Shown one piece after another: positions 59,273 to 64,000 of a stretch of 64,000 nucleotides of DNA. Below the pieces are notes generated by a model. That model ran no database searches and was not told the origin of the DNA. It was given only the letters and a program-made list of their open reading frames with translations. Numbering within the stretch: the stretch's first letter is position 1; each line of letters begins with the position of its first letter. The position numbers and the translations under genes are program-made. The stretch comes from Spirodela intermedia (taxonomy: Eukaryota > Streptophyta > Magnoliopsida > Alismatales > Araceae). The stretch spans positions 9,056,924 through 9,120,923 of the forward strand of contig LR746267.1 in the NCBI GenBank assembly GCA_902729315.2. Reading direction: 5' to 3'.

Positions 59273-59279
59273 TTTTATA
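59273..59279 (-). promoter_or_regulatory. TATA box of the diterpene cyclase
   Basis: The minus strand reads GATATAAAATG about 245 bases before the cyclase start codon. The stretch between is rich in CT on the coding strand, as in many plant leaders. A good match to the TATA consensus at a reasonable distance; not proven. Confidence 0.5.
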
Positions 59280-59289
59280 TCCGTCCCAC

Positions 59290-62200
59290 TCACTACTGCG
59301 AATTCAATGGAGAAGATATGGATGGAGACGTCGGTCGGGGGGCGTGGGCGTGGGGGGCAGAAAGGGAAGGGCGGACGACCCTCCGGGGAGGTTACGCCCG
59401 TTCAACTGCTGCCCACCACGCGGCCTCCTAATGGGGCAGGCCAGGTAGGGCTCACTAGGACCCAGTAGGATCTGGCTTCCCGAGTGCGCCAGGCATTTGG
59501 AAAGGCTACGGCTCGGCAGGCGATGACGGAGGTGATGCCAAATGCGGTAATTGAGGCCCGAGAAATAAGGACCGGCCCAATATTGCGCCTACTGTTGTGG
59601 CATGTTTTACTTTCCGCGGCCTCCCTAGGTTAAATTCGCGATGTCGCGCCATGTAATGACAGTTTTGGTCTCACGTCAACGACAGCTCATTGTAAAACTG
59701 GTCCAACACTGCACGCGAATAACCTTATATAGTAGTCATTTATTTTTTTAATCATTATTTATAATCATTTTATTATTTTCAACTTAATGAGATTATTAAG
59801 GGAAGACAATTGAGATAACATTTTTAGTGGTTCTACCTAACTCTTTTAACTTAAATCCTTAGAATATGTTCGATTTTTCTAAGGTTAACAATCCCTCATA
59901 CAACCGAGCTATGATAGCCCTTATTTTTCTCACTAAAATTCTACATTCTAGATGTCTTACATTTACTAATTTACTATCACACAATAATGAAATGTGAAAA
60001 TAGTGACTCGAATAATTATTACTTCCACCTTAAAAATATGATGGATACTTTCTAATCTATTAAAGTACTAGGTTAGTTAAGTTATTGTCAAAACTTATTG
60101 ATATAGAAATATTAAAGTGTGAGTCATGTCTGTTGAGTAAACACCATCATTTTACTTTTAGATCACAAGTTAGTATTGAGAACAAATTGTCTTTGATTTG
60201 ATTCATTCAAATGTATGAGGACTAAATCGTGTCATATCTAAATTTAGTTTCAAGTATTATGTTATCTTCATTGGTAACTACTCATGTGTTATATGACCAT
60301 ATCTCATAAAGGACATATATGAGTTATTTTCTATATTTGACTCATTTTATATTGAATAAAAATTATTTTGACAAAGTATATATGTGCTATGTTCTGATAA
60401 TACAAAAAGAATATTTTAGCTCTTTTTTAATATAATATCTAGTCTATCGTGGGATAATTCATTGGTTGTCATGCCTTCATATCCCTTAGCAAAATGCTAC
60501 TAAGAAGAAACATAGATACGTTATTACAACTTGTCATAAGCTTCTCACATATATAAATGTTATCATATGATTCTATAGAGATGTTATACTCATTGTCACT
60601 TGATCAATTGAATACCATCTTGTCTTATCCAATAAGATTTCTTATCCTATCTTTCACCCTAGAGAGCCATTGTACAGTGTTGCACTTTAAATATTTAGGC
60701 GTGCTTTTTTGCCTACAAATTAGAAGTTTGTCAAAATAAACTTGGTCTCAAATATAAAAAGCGAGGATACCCCTATGTTAAAAAATGATGTAAATATTAC
60801 AGCCCATTACTTTGTCAACACATTGTCTTTGTCAACATTACCTTCTTTCAGGGTACATTATTTGATGAACCTTGATTGATTGTACCGTTGGAGAAATCAC
60901 TACCTCTATTAATTATTATTCAGTTGGTTCTACTATTGATTTTTCAGGCATTAATTGTTATGCTGAGTATGGTAGTCAACTCCCTATCACAAAGGTGTAT
61001 TCATGATAGAGAATTCCTTTAATTTTTACATCATTTAAAGTGATCATCCACAACTAATTTCTTTATACCTCTAATGTTGTATCCAAAAAATATCTATACC
61101 TCAAGTAACTTAGCTCTATCAATTACCCTACAAAAGGTGAAATAGTCTTATATATTTGATCTCAATTCTAACTTTTTCTCTTATACTCATTTATCTCCAA
61201 TCTATTATGTTTTTATCTCCATGATATCAAGTTTAACTTATCATAAGAATGTTTCATATGTACCTAGATGTCTTTTGCTCTTAAGTAAAATGGTACTTGG
61301 ATTTTGATCACACACTTTCCTAGTGGATATGTTGTTAGGTGGAAATAGGTCTTCAATTTTAAAGTTTTCCTAGATGAATATATGGAGAGATTGAAAGCTC
61401 CTTTGGTAGCTAAATACATCACTAAAATGTATGCTGAAAAGATTGAAAGCTCCTTTGGTATTGCCCAATGAATTAATGAAAGGGTGTCCTTAATCTTCTT
61501 ACACAATTATGGATCCAACTACCACTATTATGGATCCTAGTTTGAGATTATCTCTTGATGAGAGAGGCGTGTTAGAGGATTCAAATAGGTAAAAGCATCT
61601 AGTTGGTAAATAGCTATTTGAACAACACTTAGTCATATATTTCTTTTGCCACTAGTGTGGCGAGTTAGTTCATTTAGTGAACACACACTAAACATCTACA
61701 TACAATTATATAGACATTGAGATATCTTAAAATAAATATAGATAAAAGAGTGTTGTAAAAAAATAATGGACATCTCACAACACAACATTTTTGAAATGTT
61801 GATTGAGTTAACCAGAGTTTGGTTAGATGATATATAATTAGCTATTATATTTTTGTTAGTGGTAACCTTTTTTCTTAGAAAAGGAAGAAATAATTTATGG
61901 TCTCATGACCAAGTATTGAATCATAATACAAAGTAAAGGAATACATGACAACACACTATTTTTATGTGATAAGCAATGTATAATTAGTATATTTGGCACG
62001 TTAATTCATGCTAAATGATCTAATTTTAAAAATCAAGTAAAGCATATTTTAGATTAATTACATGAAATACGTACTTGATGTATGATTTTTACATACTTTT
62101 AAAACATGTTTTATTTTGAATATTCCTTGATTATGTGTTAATATAGTTTACTTGGCACTTTTCACTTTAAATTTGACATTATTTACGAAAAAAATCAGAA

Positions 62201-63999
62201 TTTAATAGTTAGAATTGGGATACAAATAAAACTTCCTGATTTCTGGTGATTTTTCAAAATATTTTTAAAAAATGTATTGATTTAATAGGCGTTATGTGAA
62301 ATTAAGAAAGCTTATTAAGGTCCATTTCATCAGTTTATTTAATCGAATTAAAATGATTGAGGAAATAGGTAGAAATAATGAAAACTATTGTAAACATATG
62401 AGAAAATAGGAAGAAAAATTAAAGAAGAAATAAAAGCTGATTCTCATTGAAAATCAAATGATTTTTTAGCAACTTGATTCCTCACTACATGTAATCTATT
62501 TTTGTTTTGGTTTATGCCAAAAAGGGTCTACCTTTTCTTTCCATTTCTATTGGATAACAAATGGCGTTGTTCCTTCGATTTGTCTAGGTGACAAGTAGAT
62601 GAATCATGCATATGATTGATTTCTTGAATTTTTATCCTTGATTTAGCTCAAATTTGTTCATTTGTTTGTTCCTAGTGTCAAAGGAGGAAAATCTTGATTT
62701 TTGAAATATTTTATGTTTAATTCTTTATGTTATATTCTCATTTTGGAACTAATTTGTATATGAAAAATTGATTGATTCACCCTAGAATTAGAAGTAGTTC
62801 ATCCACCTCATCTCGATGTCAAAGGGGGATTTTTTACTTTTAATTTATTTTTATTTTTCTTAATATTTTGTTGTGCTGAATTGAGTGTAAATCCTTAATC
62901 TTCCTATTCTTGCATTTGATTTCATCTGATTTTCTTAAACACATCATTCGTTTACCCCCTCCTTTTCTCTCTCTTTACAAGCCCCTCTCTCTCTCTTCAC
63001 CCTCCCTCCCCTTTCTCTTTTCTCTTGCTTACTTTCTTAATGGTAAATTAGGATTATTTCATGAGTTTAGTTTTTCTTCTTATAGATTGAGGATTTGATA
63101 CCAACAAGGGAGGATTAGGAGCAAGAAGAATCAAAAGCTAATGATGTTAATAGTAGCTGGTCTAGCACATAACATAACTTATTTTGCCTATTCTCCTTTG
63201 TTTATTTATTTTAATTTCTTTCTTTATTTACTAAGATTTATTTTTTTAGAAAATTGAAAAGAAAATTATCATTCGATTTGTTTTTTTTTTTTTTTTTGGA
63301 TCAACTTGAATTCATTACACTTACTTCCTTTATCTTCATGTGAATTTATTTTTAAAAATATTAAATGTGGCATCTCTTAATTGAATGACTAAAAGACAAA
63401 CAACATACTACATGTTAACATATGTAGATTATGCATATATTGGGTTTGGTGTGGCTAAGTGAAGTACCAAGAGAGGAGGGTGAATTAGTTTTTCATACAT
63501 TGACATACAATAAAACTTAGTCTATGAAGTATATATGCAACTGAACTTATGATTCTTATCTAAGTTATGTTGACATTCTGGTTCCTTTTTGTCTCACTCC
63601 TAGTGATAGTAGACATTGAGATTTTAAACTAGTTCACCCTTAGGTTACATTTAGTATAGGATGATTCTTTTCTAGATTTCTATTATTTTTCAACGTAAAT
63701 ATAATTGATTTCACATGCTTAACTCTCTCAACACAACTATTTATATATGTAGAAATCTCACCCCCCTTACGGGGAAGTCTTGACTCATAACACCACATGC
63801 TTAAGTCAAAGTATAGTTTTCCTTAAAGAATAATATCATTTATTGGGAAAATTTGGCTCTTAGCACCTTGTGCTTAACTTTATTCTTTCTTCACTCACTA
63901 CTTTAGTTATCTTAGGGTTTGATGGAGAAAGACAACCTTCAATATGGTTGATTAATTTGTTCTTTGTTGTATATGATCAAGTATGATAAAGCTTTAATT
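59290..63999. other. gene-free, AT-rich DNA, probably decayed retrotransposon sequence
   Basis: From about 59700 the sequence is strongly AT-rich and has no frame above about 80 codons. TGTCAAAGGAGG (62676) and TGTCAAAGGGGG (62818) resemble the phrase that often follows the pol gene in plant Copia elements, and ACCAAGAGAGGAGGGTGAATTAG (63466-63489, internal part) resembles common LTR start sequences. GATTGAAAGCTCCTTTGGTA is repeated at 61391 and 61440. A T run lies at 63281-63298. No protein domain survives, so the family is not proven. Confidence 0.35.
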
Positions 64000-64000
64000 C

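Noticed and set aside
61264-61506. 80-codon minus-strand frame in AT-rich DNA
   Set aside because: No similarity to a known protein; short frames are expected by chance here.
1-64000. tRNA, rRNA, CRISPR, plastid or mitochondrial insertions
   Set aside because: Reading by eye found no T-loop plus acceptor-stem pattern, no rRNA sequence, no spaced repeat array and no organelle genes; a dedicated RNA search was not possible.

Overview
The window is nuclear DNA from a flowering plant. Genes have many short exons with GT-AG introns, and the proteins belong to plant families: plastid zeta-carotene desaturase, beta-ureidopropionase, SurE, Sec14, DUF868, NDL/SF21, a truncated HSP70 and a copalyl diphosphate synthase. 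Very GC-rich exons in the right half and many GA/CT microsatellites lean towards a monocot, but this is an inference and no species can be named.

Left part (1-14.5 kb): a broken papain-type protease copy is followed by a dispersed tandem segmental duplication. The intact unit holds PYD3 (minus, 10027-12276), its promoter region and the 3' end of ZDS. The older copy (about 1440-8710) holds a dead PYD3, the same promoter region with a 16-bp palindrome, and a dead piece around ZDS exon 12. About 3.2 kb of extra DNA splits the old copy, and a broken Ty3/Gypsy pol fragment lies at the junction (about 8710-9797).

Middle (13.5-32 kb): an intact 14-exon ZDS gene (minus; 584 aa; carotenoid pathway) is divergent from an intact 9-exon SurE-like nucleotidase gene (plus; 310 aa), with 1.1 kb between the start codons. 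Then come about 6 kb of gene-poor, microsatellite-rich DNA.

Right part (37.8-59.3 kb): a Sec14/CRAL-TRIO gene (plus, 7 exons), an intronless DUF868 gene (minus), an NDL/SF21 gene (plus, 11 exons, with one extra T that breaks the frame in exon 3), an HSP70-8-like gene (minus, one coding exon and an inferred 2.3-kb leader intron), and a full-length class II diterpene cyclase (minus, 13 exons, 845 aa). The cyclase keeps the DxDD acid and the His-Asn base pair of ent-CPS. It has Arg at the site where gibberellin-type CPS enzymes carry His, which points to specialised diterpenoid metabolism.

The last 4.5 kb is AT-rich and looks like decayed retrotransposon DNA. I found no new multi-gene system and no sign that the genes form one pathway. 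The points most worth checking are the CPS residue switch, the NDL frameshift, the PYD3-ZDS duplication with its conserved palindrome, and the altered ATPase motif of the HSP70-like protein.
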